DNA from: Ideonella sp.
GTDB taxonomy: Bacteria; Pseudomonadota; Gammaproteobacteria; Burkholderiales; Burkholderiaceae_C
Length of the DNA stretch: 64,000 nucleotides
Direction of reading: 5' to 3'
Assembly: GCA_015075545.1 (NCBI GenBank)
Contig: JABTUC010000008.1
Span: 33,783-97,782 of the forward strand
Made by a program: the position numbers and the translations under genes. The notes below the pieces were generated by a model that saw only the letters and a program-made list of their open reading frames with translations, had not been told where the DNA came from and searched no databases. This document shows, in pieces, positions 16,835-26,212 of this stretch (the first letter of the stretch is position 1; each line of letters starts with the position of its first letter).

Positions 16835-17185
16835 TCAGAAGATCGAGGCACCGAAGATGCGGACCTTCCCGTCCTCGTAGCCGAGGACGAGCCGGCCGAG
16901 CCATTCGCCCGGCTTCTTGGTGCTGCGCTGGCGGTACACGACGGTGACGTGCTCGCCGCGGCGGATGATGCCCAGCGTGTCGACGTCGGCCGACAGGCTT
17001 CTGGCCAGCTCGCTGTTGGCGAACTGATGGCCGGCGACCACCTGGTCGACCGCGCGCGCCATCGAGGCGGAGAAATTCTTCGCGAACTCGCCGTAGCTGC
17101 CGCTGTTCGAGGCCTCGAGGAGATCGCGCCACAGCGGCCTGGCGATGGCCAGGATCTCCTCGTCGGTTTTCTCGGTGATGTTCAC
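16835..17185 (-). CDS. Hypothetical protein coupled to aprA
   Basis: 116 residues starting with GTG inside the aprA stop (GTGA overlap), so translation is very probably coupled to aprA. It shows an N-terminal helical region (EEILAIARPLWRDLLEASNSGSYGEF) and a C-terminal sheet-like region (VTVVYRQRSTKKPGEWLGRLVLGYED), a cystatin/NTF2-like alpha+beta outline. No enzyme motif is seen. Position suggests a partner of adenylylsulfate reductase; function unknown. Confidence 0.75.
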   Translation of the reverse strand: MNITEKTDEEILAIARPLWRDLLEASNSGSYGEFAKNFSASMARAVDQVVAGHQFANSELARSLSADVDTLGIIRRGEHVTVVYRQRSTKKPGEWLGRLVLGYEDGKVRIFGASIF

Positions 17186-19059
17186 GCCCGCGGCTTGTCA
17201 TCGGCGATGAGGTGATAGCAAGGCGCCTTCTCCATGGTGTATTCGCCGGTGGCCGGATCGCGGCGCGAAACCGTCAGCACGTGCCAGTTCGCGTCGTCGA
17301 CCTTCATCGCGTCGCCCCGGTAGTAGTAGCCCGGCCAGCGGGTCTCCTTGCGAAAGAGCGTGTGCTGCGTCACGCACTCGGCGGCGCGGTGGCGGTGCTT
17401 CAGCTCCCACGCCCGCAGCAGTTCGTGGATGTCCTTGGCGGCCAGTTTCTCGAGGTCTTCCTCCAGGATCGCGAGCTTCTTGAGCCCGATGTTCAACAGC
17501 TTCTCGTTGGTCATGTAGTTGACGGTGGCCCCGCCGCAATACTCGTCCATCAGCTTCTGCAGGCGATCGAGCCCCTGCTTGGGATTGATGTAGTTCGGGT
17601 TCACGTCGCCCGCCACGACCTCGTTGCGGTAGACCCTGTAGTGCTCCAGCGGCCGGTAGATCTCCTCCTTGCGGCGCCTGATCTGCGCCTCGCCGACGAC
17701 GATGCCTTCGCCCTTGCCGTCGTCGATGTACTTGCAGGCGGCCTTGGCCGCCAGGCGGCCCTCGGTGAACGACCCCGACGAGAACGCGTGCGGCGTGCCG
17801 CCGACCGCATCGCCGGCGCCGAACAGACCTTCGATCGTCGTCATGCGGTTGTAGCCCCAGAAGTACTCGGGCGGCGACACGTCCTCGGGGCCCGAGCACC
17901 AGGCCCCCGAGCCGGTCGCGTGCGAGCCCATCACGTAAGGCTCCGAGGTGGTCAACTCGGGGTTCTCGTTCTTCGGGTCGACGTCGGTGGCGGCCCACAG
18001 AACGGCCTGGCCGACGGTCATGCCGAGGAAGTTCTCCCAGCCCACCTCTTCGAGATGCGGGTCCTGGAAGGCGCGCATGGTCACCATGTGGATGGGGCCG
18101 CGGCCGGCATTGACCTCGTTGATCAACGCGTGGTTGCGCAGGCAGGTCGGGATCGGCCGATGCGTCAGGTGCGAGGCCTCGGGGTCGAGGTACTCCTTGC
18201 CGACCATCTTCTGCAGCTCGGGGAACCACTTCGACTCGAACTCTTCGCCCAGGCCGTTCTGGGTGTAGGTCTTCAGGTGCAGGAAGTACGCGCCGACCGG
18301 ACCGTAGCCGTCCTTGAAACGCGCCAGCACGATGCGGTTCTCCATCTGCGTCATCTTGGCGCCCGCTTCGATCAGCAGGCCGTAGGCCGACGCCGACGAC
18401 CACGGCGCGTACCAGGTGCGGCCGGAGCCCTCGCCCACCGAGCGCGGCTTGAAGATGTTGGAGGCGCCGCCGGCGCCGCAGATGACGGTCTTGGACTTGA
18501 AGACGTGGTAGTTGCCCGTGCGCACGTTGAAGCCCACGGCACCGGCCACCCGGTTCTCCTTGGCTTCGTCCATCAGCAGGTGCGTGACGCAGATGCGGTT
18601 GAACACCTTGTCGGCCGACTTCTTCGCGGCCTCGGCGACGATGGGCTTGTACGACTCGCCGTGGATCATGATCTGCCAGCGCCCTTCGCGCAGGTAGCGC
18701 CCGGTCTTCGGGTCCTTCATGATCGGCAGGCCCCACTCCTCGAACTGGTGCACCGTGGAATCGACGTGCCGGGCCATGTCGAACAGCAGGTCTTCGCGCA
18801 CCATGCCCATCAGGTCGATGCGCGCGTAGCGCACATGGTCCTCCGGCTGGTTCTCGCCCCAGCGGGTGCCCATGTAGCAGTTGATCGCGTACAGACCCTG
18901 CGCGACCGCGCCCGAGCGATCGATGTTGGCCTTCTCGGCGATGACGATCTTCTTGTTCTGCCCCCAGAATCTCGCCTCCCAGGCCGCGCCCGTGCCGCCG
19001 AGGCCCGCGCCGACGACGAGGATGTCGATGCCGTCTTCGATGATCGTTTCGTAAGCCAT
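17182..19059 (-). CDS. aprA: Adenylylsulfate (APS) reductase alpha subunit, FAD protein
   Basis: 625 residues, full length for AprA. It has the FAD-binding dinucleotide fold LVVGAGLGGTGAAWEA and the conserved blocks EKANIDRSGAVAQGLYAINCYMG, HGESYKPIVAEAA, ASNIFKPRSVGEGSGRTWYAPWSS and LFGAGDAVGG. In sulfur oxidisers AprBA oxidises sulfite plus AMP to APS in the cytoplasm. Its start overlaps the aprB stop by one base (TGATG). The neighbours aprB, aprM and sat give the complete sulfite-to-sulfate pathway with substrate-level ATP formation. Confidence 0.97.
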   Translation of the reverse strand: MAYETIIEDGIDILVVGAGLGGTGAAWEARFWGQNKKIVIAEKANIDRSGAVAQGLYAINCYMGTRWGENQPEDHVRYARIDLMGMVREDLLFDMARHVDSTVHQFEEWGLPIMKDPKTGRYLREGRWQIMIHGESYKPIVAEAAKKSADKVFNRICVTHLLMDEAKENRVAGAVGFNVRTGNYHVFKSKTVICGAGGASNIFKPRSVGEGSGRTWYAPWSSASAYGLLIEAGAKMTQMENRIVLARFKDGYGPVGAYFLHLKTYTQNGLGEEFESKWFPELQKMVGKEYLDPEASHLTHRPIPTCLRNHALINEVNAGRGPIHMVTMRAFQDPHLEEVGWENFLGMTVGQAVLWAATDVDPKNENPELTTSEPYVMGSHATGSGAWCSGPEDVSPPEYFWGYNRMTTIEGLFGAGDAVGGTPHAFSSGSFTEGRLAAKAACKYIDDGKGEGIVVGEAQIRRRKEEIYRPLEHYRVYRNEVVAGDVNPNYINPKQGLDRLQKLMDEYCGGATVNYMTNEKLLNIGLKKLAILEEDLEKLAAKDIHELLRAWELKHRHRAAECVTQHTLFRKETRWPGYYYRGDAMKVDDANWHVLTVSRRDPATGEYTMEKAPCYHLIADDKPRA

Positions 19060-19538
19060 CAGTAGGTGACCCCCATCTTCATCTCGAGGCCGGCAGCCTG
19101 CAGCGTGCGCAGGCCGCCGTCGTCCATGCGGATGTACTTGGGCTCGTTGTAGAGCAACTCGCCGTCGCGCATCTCCTTGCTCGGGCCGGGCACCTCGGCG
19201 AGCTTCGGGATCGCCTGTCCCCACGGTTTGGTCGTGATCGGCGAGAGGAAGTTCTTCTCGGTGCCGTTGCGGAACTTGATGCGCCAGGCGATCGTGCCCT
19301 TGCGCTCGTCGCGGTCGACGCGCACGCTGTGCCCCAGCGGCGCGAAGTCGGCGTAGCCGCGCACATCGATCGCATGCTGCGGGCAGGCCTTCACGCAGGA
19401 GTAGCACTCCCAGCACATGTTCGGCTCGATGTTGTAGGCGCGCCGATACGTCTTGTCGATGTGCATGATGTCCGACGGACAGATGTCGACGCAGTGTCCG
19501 CATCCGTCGCATCTCGTCATGTAGACGAAGGTGGGCAT
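19059..19538 (-). CDS. aprB: Adenylylsulfate reductase beta subunit, two [4Fe-4S]
   Basis: 159 residues. Eight cysteines in two ferredoxin-type motifs (CDGCGHCVDICP and CWECYSCVKACP) bind two [4Fe-4S] clusters that carry electrons between the AprA flavin and the membrane anchor. The C-terminal tail (NEPKYIRMDDGGLRTLQ) is the AprB extension that wraps around AprA. It lies between aprM and aprA in one transcription unit. Confidence 0.97.
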   Translation of the reverse strand: MPTFVYMTRCDGCGHCVDICPSDIMHIDKTYRRAYNIEPNMCWECYSCVKACPQHAIDVRGYADFAPLGHSVRVDRDERKGTIAWRIKFRNGTEKNFLSPITTKPWGQAIPKLAEVPGPSKEMRDGELLYNEPKYIRMDDGGLRTLQAAGLEMKMGVTY

Positions 19539-19577
19539 GGGTTGACTCCTTGATTCGTTGCGCTCGAGGCCGCGTTC

Positions 19578-20405
19578 TCAATAGTGGCGCGGCGCTTCGC
19601 GTTTGATGCCGAGCCCCATGTCCATCGGGGCATCGCGCAGCAGTTCCATCGAGTGTCGCGCCCGCTGGGCCGGGTCGTCGCGCGTCTGCAGAGGCAGGTT
19701 GGCGTGCGTGCCGTTGGCCTTGGACACTCGCTTCTCGAACGCCGCCGCCGGCTTGAAGAACATGTGTGCGAACTTCGACCAGTAGACCCCGACGAACAGC
19801 ACCGCGGTGGCAACGATGTAGAGGCCGAACAGGATGCCGGCGGCAGCGCTGCCGCTCGCCTGCAGCCAGGCCCAGACGACGCCCAGCGTCACGCTGGCCA
19901 GCAGCGAGAGCACGAACAGATCGGCGCGCATCAGGCGCCACGGCGAGCTGCCCTCGGCGGCGACGTCGACGCGGATGAAGAACCAGAACCAGTAGCCGCC
20001 GACCAGGGCCAGCGCCGCGCCGAGCCACCAGAGCTGCACCACCAGCGCCGGCGTCGGCGTCGCGGCGCTCGGGTAGCCGAACACCATGATCGCGGTGGTG
20101 ACGAGATACACGATGAAGCCGTACATCGTCAGCAGGTGGGCGATGCGGCGCCGCGGGTTGCAGAACTCGCCCGAGGCGAGCACGTCGACCACCACGGTCT
20201 TGACCGCGATCGACGCCACGTCGACCGGCGCGCCCTTGCCGCGCGACTTGCGCCAGTTGGCGAAGAAGTAGGTCGCGCTGCCCTTGTGGATCATGTCGAG
20301 CAGCGTGCCCACCAGCACCGCCAGCGCCATCACGATCACGAACACCTGCATCGCGTTGGCCGGCAGCGCGCTCGCCACCGCGGCAAAGGGGTTGATCGTG
20401 AACAT
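19578..20405 (-). CDS. aprM: AprM-type membrane anchor of APS reductase
   Basis: 275 residues with about five to six hydrophobic segments (VFVIVMALAVLVGTLLDM; LTMYGFIVYLVTTAIMVFG; LWWLGAALALVGGYWFWFFI; LFVLSLLASVTLGVVWAWL; LFGLYIVATAVLFVGVYW), and the N-terminal residues KGSATYFFANW before the cysteine/arginine region EFCNPRRRIAHLL. This matches AprM, which replaces the QmoABC complex in several beta- and gammaproteobacterial sulfur oxidisers and passes AprBA electrons to quinone. No qmo gene is in the window. It sits 39 bases upstream of aprB. Confidence 0.9.
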   Translation of the reverse strand: MFTINPFAAVASALPANAMQVFVIVMALAVLVGTLLDMIHKGSATYFFANWRKSRGKGAPVDVASIAVKTVVVDVLASGEFCNPRRRIAHLLTMYGFIVYLVTTAIMVFGYPSAATPTPALVVQLWWLGAALALVGGYWFWFFIRVDVAAEGSSPWRLMRADLFVLSLLASVTLGVVWAWLQASGSAAAGILFGLYIVATAVLFVGVYWSKFAHMFFKPAAAFEKRVSKANGTHANLPLQTRDDPAQRARHSMELLRDAPMDMGLGIKREAPRHY

Positions 20406-20490
20406 CGTGCGAACCTCCTGTCGGTCTTCTCGTTGGCCCGGTCTGCGGCAACGTGTGCGCGGCGGGCCGAGGGCCGCGCAACGTTCTGTG

Positions 20491-21021
20491 CTATGTCGGC
20501 GCGGGCCGGCGCTCGCCCAGTTCGCGCACCTCGAAGCGCATCGCCGCCAGATCGCCCAGCACCCAGGTGGCCGGCGCGGCGAGGCCGGCCACCGTGCCGG
20601 GGTTGACGAGCCAGGTCTGCTCTCCCGTCACGCCCCTGACCTGCCGCACCTCGGCGCGGTGCGAGTGCCCGCAGCACACCAGGTCCCACTGACCGGTGCA
20701 GGCCATCGCGTAGCCGATGTCGTCGAGGTGCACGACGCAGATGTGCCGCCCGGCGATCTCGAGCCGCGCATCCGGCCCGTGGTAGCGCAGCTGCCCTTCG
20801 CTGGCGCGCTCCAGTCGCGCCAGCGCCGCCGCGTCGCCGAGGTTGTTGCCGTGGATCAGGTGCACCGGCAGGCCACACGCCAGCGCCGGCTTCAGCGACT
20901 GCGTGCCGATCAGGTCGCCGCAGTGGATCACCGCTGCGGCGCCCTCGGCCTTGGCCGCGCGCACCGCGGCGGCCAGCGGGTCGGCGCGGTCGTGGCTGTC
21001 GGAGACGATGCACACCTTCAT
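20491..21021 (-). CDS. YfcE/MJ0936-type metallophosphoesterase
   Basis: 176 residues with the calcineurin-like metal-binding set: VSDSHDR, GDL in HCGDLIG, GNN in HGNNLG, and GHSH in [10 protein letters not shown]. The ATG overlaps the sat stop (ATGA), so the two are translationally coupled. Family members hydrolyse phosphodiesters, nucleotides or pyrophosphate-like compounds. Coupling to Sat raises the possibility of action on an APS/pyrophosphate-related nucleotide, an inference only. Confidence 0.85.
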   Translation of the reverse strand: MKVCIVSDSHDRADPLAAAVRAAKAEGAAAVIHCGDLIGTQSLKPALACGLPVHLIHGNNLGDAAALARLERASEGQLRYHGPDARLEIAGRHICVVHLDDIGYAMACTGQWDLVCCGHSHRAEVRQVRGVTGEQTWLVNPGTVAGLAAPATWVLGDLAAMRFEVRELGERRPAPT

Positions 21022-22214
21022 CGCGACGCGCTCTGCTGCGGCTTCTCGAGGCCGGCGTAGTACTCGCGCAGGATCTGCAGCACCTCGGGCCGGCTGAACT
21101 CGGCCGGCACCGGCTGCCCTTCGGACAGCCACTTGCGCAACTGGGTGCCGCTGACCTGCAGGCGGTCGGCGTCGTCGTGCGGGCAGGTGCGGCCCGAGGC
21201 CATGCCGCCGCAGCGGTAGCACCAGAACGAGACGTCGATCTTCAGCGGCCGCGTCTGCAGCGCGTCGGCGGGGATCTGGTCGAAGATCTGGTGCGCCTCG
21301 AACGGCCCGTAGTAGCTGCCGACGCCGGCGTGGTCGCGGCCGACGACCAGGTGCGAGCAGCCGTAGTTCTGGCGGAACAGCGCGTGCAGCAGCGCCTCGC
21401 GCGGGCCGGCATAGCGCATGTCCAGCGGATAGCCGGCCTGCACGATCGTCGAGGGCCGGAAGTAGTGGCGCGCCAGCGCGGCGATTGCCTTGGTGCGCAC
21501 CTCGGCCGGGATGTCGCCGGGCTTGACCGCGCCCAGCAGCGAGTGCACCAGCACGCCGTCGCACACCTCGACCGCGATCTTGGCGAGATACTCGTGCGAG
21601 CGGTGCATCGGGTTGCGCGTCTGGAACGCCGCGATGCGCGACCAGCCGAGCGAGGCGAACAGCCTGCGCGTCTGCGACGGCGTCATGAAAAGGTCGCCGT
21701 ACTTCTCGGGGAAGCCGCCCTGCGACAGCACCTTGAGCGGGCCGGCGAGGTTGACCTCGCCTTGCTGCATCACCATCTTCACGCCCGGGTGCGCGTCGTC
21801 GGTGGTCTTGAAGACGCGTGCGCACTCGTGCGCCTTGTCGATGCCGTACTTCTCGTCGACTCGCATCGTCGCGAGCACATGGCCGTCGTCGGGGTCGATC
21901 AGCGCGATCTCCTGCCCGAGCGCGATGCCGTCGGCCTGCGCCGCGCTGGCCGACAAGGTGATCGGTATCGGCCAGAACAGGCCGCTGGCCAGCCGCATGT
22001 CGTCGCACACGCCGCGCCAGTCGGCCTGCCCCATGAAGCCCGGCAGCGGCGTGAAGCCGCCGATGCCCAGCATCACGATGTCGCCGCGCTCGCGCGAGCT
22101 GACGCGCAGCCCCGGCAGCGTCGCGGCGCGCGCGCGCTCGGCAGCGGCTTGCGCGCCTTGCAGCAGCAGCGGGCGCAGGCTGCCGCCGCCGTGCGGACTC
22201 ACCAGCGACTTCAT
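21018..22214 (-). CDS. sat: ATP sulfurylase (sulfate adenylyltransferase)
   Basis: 398 residues of the dissimilatory homo-oligomeric type. The [13 protein letters not shown] block is the nucleotide-binding HxxH region, and [14 protein letters not shown] and the zinc-like cysteine cluster [14 protein letters not shown] are also present. In oxidative metabolism it converts APS plus pyrophosphate to sulfate plus ATP. The ATG at 22214 was taken because an earlier in-frame ATG at 22244 adds only non-conserved residues. It heads the minus-strand unit sat, phosphoesterase, aprM, aprB, aprA and three accessory genes. Confidence 0.96.
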   Translation of the reverse strand: MKSLVSPHGGGSLRPLLLQGAQAAAERARAATLPGLRVSSRERGDIVMLGIGGFTPLPGFMGQADWRGVCDDMRLASGLFWPIPITLSASAAQADGIALGQEIALIDPDDGHVLATMRVDEKYGIDKAHECARVFKTTDDAHPGVKMVMQQGEVNLAGPLKVLSQGGFPEKYGDLFMTPSQTRRLFASLGWSRIAAFQTRNPMHRSHEYLAKIAVEVCDGVLVHSLLGAVKPGDIPAEVRTKAIAALARHYFRPSTIVQAGYPLDMRYAGPREALLHALFRQNYGCSHLVVGRDHAGVGSYYGPFEAHQIFDQIPADALQTRPLKIDVSFWCYRCGGMASGRTCPHDDADRLQVSGTQLRKWLSEGQPVPAEFSRPEVLQILREYYAGLEKPQQSASR

Positions 22215-22379
22215 CGCCCGGCCCTTCGAGGGCACGCTTCGCACGTCGCGCGGCGGTGCAGTCGCATCGATCTCACGGCAGTTCGCAACGACGTTGTTGT
22301 GGCGCTCGTGCGCCGGCTCCGACGACGGATAACCCCGCGCATGCTAGGGGCGGCCGACACAAAGAAGAAGCGGACAATA

Positions 22380-23315
22380 ATGGCCAAGATGTCCGGAAAA
22401 ACCGATCAGCATGCGGACCGGATCGCGAGCCAGCGGCTGCGCGTCAACCTGCGGCAGCTCGAGGTGTTTGCCGCCACCGCGCGCGCCGGCACGGTGCGCG
22501 CGGCCGCGGGCCAGGTGTCGCGCTCGCAATCGGCGGCCAGCGCCACGCTGGTCGAGCTCGAGGACACGCTGGGCGTGCAGTTGTTCGACCGCGTCGGCCG
22601 GCGCCTGCTGCTCAACGAGAACGGGCGCGCGCTGCTGCCCAAGGCGATGTCGCTGCTCGACCGTGCCGCGGAGCTGGAGCACCTGTTCGCGGCCGAGCAC
22701 GATGCGCCATTGCGCCTGGCCGCGAGCCTGACCATCGGCGAGTGCCTGCTGCCGGAACTGCTCGCCGACTGGAAGATCGCGCATCCGGCGAGCCCAGTGC
22801 AGTTGATGATCGGCAACACCAGCGAGGTGATCGCCGCCGTCGCCGGTTTCGACGTCGACATCGGCTTCGTCGAGGGCCGACAGACGCATCCGCAGCTCAT
22901 CGTTCACGCCTGGCGCAGCGACGAACTGGTGATCATCGCCGCGCCCGGGCATGCGCTGGCGCGCGGCACCGCCAGCGCGCGCCAGCTTGGCGAGGCGACC
23001 TGGGCGCTGCGCGAGCGCGGCTCGGGCACACGCGAGGCGGTCGAGCGCTGGCTGCTCGAGCATGTGGGTTCGCTGCGGGTCGACTTCGAGTTCAGCAGCC
23101 CCGAGGCGATCAAGCGCCTGGTGGCCGCAGGCAGCGCGCTCGGCTGCCTGCCGCGCGAGGTCGTCGCGCGCGAGCTGGAGCACGGCGCGCTGGTGGAACT
23201 GACGACCCGACTGCCACGCGCGACGCGCCGGCTGACGATCGTGCTCCATCGCGACAAGCACCTGGGCCGCGGCGCCGAGGACTTCCTGCGCCACTGCGCA
23301 TCGTTCGCGGCGTGA
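22380..23315 (+). CDS. LysR-family transcriptional regulator divergent from sat
   Basis: 311 residues. The N-terminal winged helix is LRQLEVFAATARAGTVRAAAGQVSRSQSAASATLVELED; the C-terminal substrate-binding domain includes VDIGFVEGRQTHPQ and a lone VAAGSALGCLPREVV block typical of the YeiE/CysL subgroup. Regulators of that subgroup respond to sulfite or related signals and activate sulfite detoxification genes. The 165-base gap shared with sat makes sat-apr the obvious target; inducer unknown. A frame-internal ATG nine bases later is an alternative start. Confidence 0.88.
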   Translation: MAKMSGKTDQHADRIASQRLRVNLRQLEVFAATARAGTVRAAAGQVSRSQSAASATLVELEDTLGVQLFDRVGRRLLLNENGRALLPKAMSLLDRAAELEHLFAAEHDAPLRLAASLTIGECLLPELLADWKIAHPASPVQLMIGNTSEVIAAVAGFDVDIGFVEGRQTHPQLIVHAWRSDELVIIAAPGHALARGTASARQLGEATWALRERGSGTREAVERWLLEHVGSLRVDFEFSSPEAIKRLVAAGSALGCLPREVVARELEHGALVELTTRLPRATRRLTIVLHRDKHLGRGAEDFLRHCASFAA

Positions 23316-23548
23316 GTCCTGATCGCCCCGCATTGCGCGTGCTGACGCAAAGGGGTAGCGTGCCAGCACCCCACAAGGGTGATTCCATCGTTCGCGGCGC
23401 CGTGCTGCAGTGGCCGGGGTCGGCGTTCGCTGGGGAACGATCGGCGACGGGCGTTGTCTGACGCGGTCTTGACCGTCGTCAAGCGATCGCTGGCGACGAT
23501 GGCGAAGATGAGGTGCAGCGCCCGAGTCGACGTTCCGAAAGGTCCGAG

Positions 23549-23941
23549 ATGGAAGCCAACAAGATCAAGATCATCGTGGTGTCGGGCGCGCTCGAGCGGT
23601 TGCAGATGGCGGCGATGATCGCCTCGGTCGGTGCGGTCAGCGGCAACGAGGTCCGGGTCTTCCTGTCGATGAACGCGATGCCGTTCTTCGTCAAGGGCAA
23701 TCAGGCCACGCCGCCGCCCGAGGGGCCTTTCGGCGAGCTGATGGCCGGCAAGAACGTGCCGCCGTTCCGCACCCTGTTCCAGCAGGCGATCGACCTCGGC
23801 GACGCCAAGGTCCACCCGTGTTCGATGGCGATGGACGTGATGGGCGTCGACAGCGCCGCACTGGAGCCCTACCTCAGCGAACCGCTGGGCCTGACCAAGT
23901 TCCTGCACGACGCGCGCGACAGTCAGGTGTGGTCGTTCTGA
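23549..23941 (+). CDS. DsrE-family protein (peroxiredoxin-like sulfur relay)
   Basis: 130 residues: KIKIIVVSGALERLQMAAMIASVGAVSGNEVRVFLSMNA at the start, and later KVHPCSMAMDVMG with a single well-placed Cys, features of the DsrE/DsrE-like superfamily. It is first in a plus-strand run with tusA, an SQR-like gene and a DUF1641 gene. By analogy, it takes sulfane sulfur from, or hands it to, the adjacent TusA. Distinct in sequence from DsrE of the main dsr locus and from DsrE2 at 11.3 kb. Confidence 0.85.
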   Translation: MEANKIKIIVVSGALERLQMAAMIASVGAVSGNEVRVFLSMNAMPFFVKGNQATPPPEGPFGELMAGKNVPPFRTLFQQAIDLGDAKVHPCSMAMDVMGVDSAALEPYLSEPLGLTKFLHDARDSQVWSF

Positions 23942-23973
23942 ATCGTTGCTTCGAGCCTGACCCGGGAGCCCCG

Positions 23974-24204
23974 ATGTCCGAAAAGAAGGTGATCGACGCC
24001 CGCGGCAGTTTCTGCCCCGGACCGCTGATGGAGCTGATCGGCTGGATGAAGATGGCCGCGGTCGGCGACGAGCTCGAACTGCTGTCGACCGACAAGGGGT
24101 CGGCCAGCGACGTTCCCGAGTGGGTCAAGAAGGTCGGCCACGAGTTCCTCGGCGCGCGCGAGGAAGCCGGGGTCTGGCACATCACGGTCAAGAAGACCAA
24201 GTGA
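23974..24204 (+). CDS. tusA: TusA-family sulfur carrier, second copy
   Basis: 76 residues with Cys14 in RGSFCPGPLMEL, a CPGP version of the CPxP motif. A GGGAG ribosome binding site precedes the ATG. It lies 32 bases after the DsrE-like gene and 37 before the SQR-like gene, making a compact sulfur-relay operon. Likely role: persulfide carrier linking SQR output to the cytoplasmic pathway. It differs markedly from the tusA at 11.8 kb. Confidence 0.9.
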   Translation: MSEKKVIDARGSFCPGPLMELIGWMKMAAVGDELELLSTDKGSASDVPEWVKKVGHEFLGAREEAGVWHITVKKTK

Positions 24205-24241
24205 GAACGCGCCGTCGCAGGCGCCCAAGAAAGGAGACACG

Positions 24242-25375
24242 ATGAAGATCCTGATCGTTGGTGGCGGCATGGGCGGAACGATCCTTGCCAACAACCTGGC
24301 GCGGCGACTGTCGGCCGAGATGAAGACCGGCAAGGCCAAGATCACGATGCTCACGGCATCGGAGAAGCACATGTACCAGCCGGGGTTGCTGTACCTGGCG
24401 TTCGGCCGCGTCACCCCCGACGAGCTGTACAAGGACCAGGCGACGCTGCTCGAGCCGGGCATCGCGCTGGCCGTCGACCCGGTCGAGGAGTTCATGCTCG
24501 ACGACAACCGCGTCAAGACCAAGAGCGGCAAGACCCACGACTACGACATCCTCGTCATCGCCACCGGCTCGCGACCGGTGCCCGAGCTGATCCCCGGCCT
24601 GGCCGAGAACTCCGAAACCTTCTACACGGAGGAGACGGCGATCAGGATGTTCCGCAAGCTGCAGGCGTTCCAGGGCGGGCGCGTGGTGATCGCGGTGGGC
24701 GTGCCGCACAAGTGCCCGATGGCGCCGCTCGAGATCACGTTCATGCTGTACGACTACTTCAAGGATCGCGGCATCGGCGACAAGGTCAAGCTGCACTACA
24801 CCTACCCGATCGGGCGCGTGCACTCGCTGGAGAACGTCGCCAAGTGGGCGGCGCCGGAGTTCGACCGGCTCGGCATCACCTACGAGACGTTGTTCAACGT
24901 GAAGGAGGTCGACGGCAAGGCCAAGGTCGTGAAGAGCGAAGAAGGCACGCAGACGCCGTACGACCTGCTGATCTCGATTCCGGCGCACCGCGGCATGGAG
25001 GTGCTCGAGAAGAACAAGATCGGCGCCGGCGGCTGGGTGCCGGTGAACCGCCACCAGCTCAGCATGGATGGCCGCAAGAACGTGTTCGCGCTCGGCGACA
25101 CCACCAACATCCCGATCAGCAAGGCGGGTTCGACCGCGCACTTCCAGGCCGAGGCGCTGGGCGAGAACATCGCCGCGATGGTCAAGCTCGGCGCGCCGGT
25201 GCGCGACTACGACGGCAAGGTGTTCTGCTTCATCGAGGCGGGCAAGGACCGCGCCACCTACGCGATGTTCGACTACCTCAACCCGCCCGACCCGAAGCCG
25301 CCGACCAAGGCCGTGCACTGGTTCAAGATGGCCTACAACAAGCTCTACTGGATCTCGGCACGCGGCCTGCTCTGA
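24242..25375 (+). CDS. Sulfide:quinone oxidoreductase-like FAD protein
   Basis: 377 residues. The N-terminal dinucleotide-binding loop is VGGGMGGTILAN, a second FAD site ends NVFALGDTTNIPISKAG, and two well-placed cysteines remain at 158 (PHKCPMAP) and 329 (KVFCF). These correspond to the two redox Cys that form the disulfide/trisulfide in SQR; an additional N-terminal Cys seen in some SQR types is absent. SQR oxidises sulfide at the membrane and reduces quinone. An AAAGGAG ribosome binding site is present. The DsrE, TusA and DUF1641 neighbours fit a sulfide or persulfide oxidation module; exact SQR subtype is undetermined. Confidence 0.85.
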   Translation: MKILIVGGGMGGTILANNLARRLSAEMKTGKAKITMLTASEKHMYQPGLLYLAFGRVTPDELYKDQATLLEPGIALAVDPVEEFMLDDNRVKTKSGKTHDYDILVIATGSRPVPELIPGLAENSETFYTEETAIRMFRKLQAFQGGRVVIAVGVPHKCPMAPLEITFMLYDYFKDRGIGDKVKLHYTYPIGRVHSLENVAKWAAPEFDRLGITYETLFNVKEVDGKAKVVKSEEGTQTPYDLLISIPAHRGMEVLEKNKIGAGGWVPVNRHQLSMDGRKNVFALGDTTNIPISKAGSTAHFQAEALGENIAAMVKLGAPVRDYDGKVFCFIEAGKDRATYAMFDYLNPPDPKPPTKAVHWFKMAYNKLYWISARGLL

Positions 25376-25385
25376 GGAGCCCGCC

Positions 25386-26186
25386 ATGAACGCACAAGCA
25401 AACGAAGCAAGCGGCGTCGACGTCGAGGTCGAACGCGTCATCGCCGCGGCGCGCGATTCGCTCACCGACGAGATGGTGACGCGCCTGGCCTCCACCGCGG
25501 GCGATGCCGTCGATCTGATCGACCAGGTCAACCGCGCCGGGCTGACGCGCGCGATCCCCGCGCTGGCGCAGATGGTCGCCAACGGCGACCTCGATCGCCT
25601 GTCGCAACTGGCGCGCGTCTACAGCTCGGCGCAGGACTCGCTCACCGACGAGATGGTGTCGCGCCTGAGCGGGGCCATCGGCGACGGCCTGGCGATGCTC
25701 GACCAGGTCAACCGCGCCGGGCTCGACCGCGCGATCCCCGCGCTCGCCGAGATGGTCAACAACGGCGACCTGAACCGCCTGGTCAAGCTGGCACGCGTGT
25801 ACGGGTCGGCCGAAGACGCGCTCACCGACGAGATGATCGGCCGCCTCACCGAAACGGTGGGCAACGGGCTGTCGCTGCTCGACCGCGCCAGCCGCGGCGG
25901 CGCCGAGCAGGTGGTGACGATGCTCGAGAAGCTGCACGACAGCGGCGCGCTCGAACGCATCGCCACCATGCTGCCGCAACTGACCGAGCGACTCACCACG
26001 GTGCAGGAGCTGCTGCAGTCGATCGACACCGCAGCGGCCGCCAGCCGCGCCGCGGCGCCGTCGAGCGGCGGCTTCGGCGGGCTGTGGCAACTTATGCGCG
26101 ACCCCGAGACGCAAGACACGCTGCGCTTCCTGCTCACCGTGGGCAAGCAGCTGCGCAAGGGCTGGGGCGTGAGCAAACCGTCGTAG
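25386..26186 (+). CDS. DUF1641 protein with three internal ~60-residue repeats
   Basis: 266 residues. A unit beginning D-S/A-L-T-D-E-M (residues about 24, 84 and 144) recurs three times with a period of 60 residues. Units 1 and 2 are nearly identical through DQVNRAGL-RAIPALA-MV-NGDL-RL. Unit 3 is diverged and leads into a C-terminal part with FGGLWQLMRDPETQDTLRFLLTVGKQLRKG, the DUF1641 core. The protein is helical and lacks Cys. DUF1641 proteins are commonly encoded next to SQR-like and formate dehydrogenase-type genes and may act as membrane-proximal partners. It lies 10 bases after the SQR-like gene. Confidence 0.85.
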   Translation: MNAQANEASGVDVEVERVIAAARDSLTDEMVTRLASTAGDAVDLIDQVNRAGLTRAIPALAQMVANGDLDRLSQLARVYSSAQDSLTDEMVSRLSGAIGDGLAMLDQVNRAGLDRAIPALAEMVNNGDLNRLVKLARVYGSAEDALTDEMIGRLTETVGNGLSLLDRASRGGAEQVVTMLEKLHDSGALERIATMLPQLTERLTTVQELLQSIDTAAAASRAAAPSSGGFGGLWQLMRDPETQDTLRFLLTVGKQLRKGWGVSKPS

Positions 26187-26212
26187 CGCACCGCGCGCGC
26201 GTCGCGGGGCCC

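Noticed and set aside
22333-22350. CCCC-N10-GGGG element upstream of sat and the LysR gene as a LysR box
   Set aside because: Arms are short, the spacing differs from the T-N11-A pattern and such a match is common by chance in GC-rich DNA, so it was not listed as a site.
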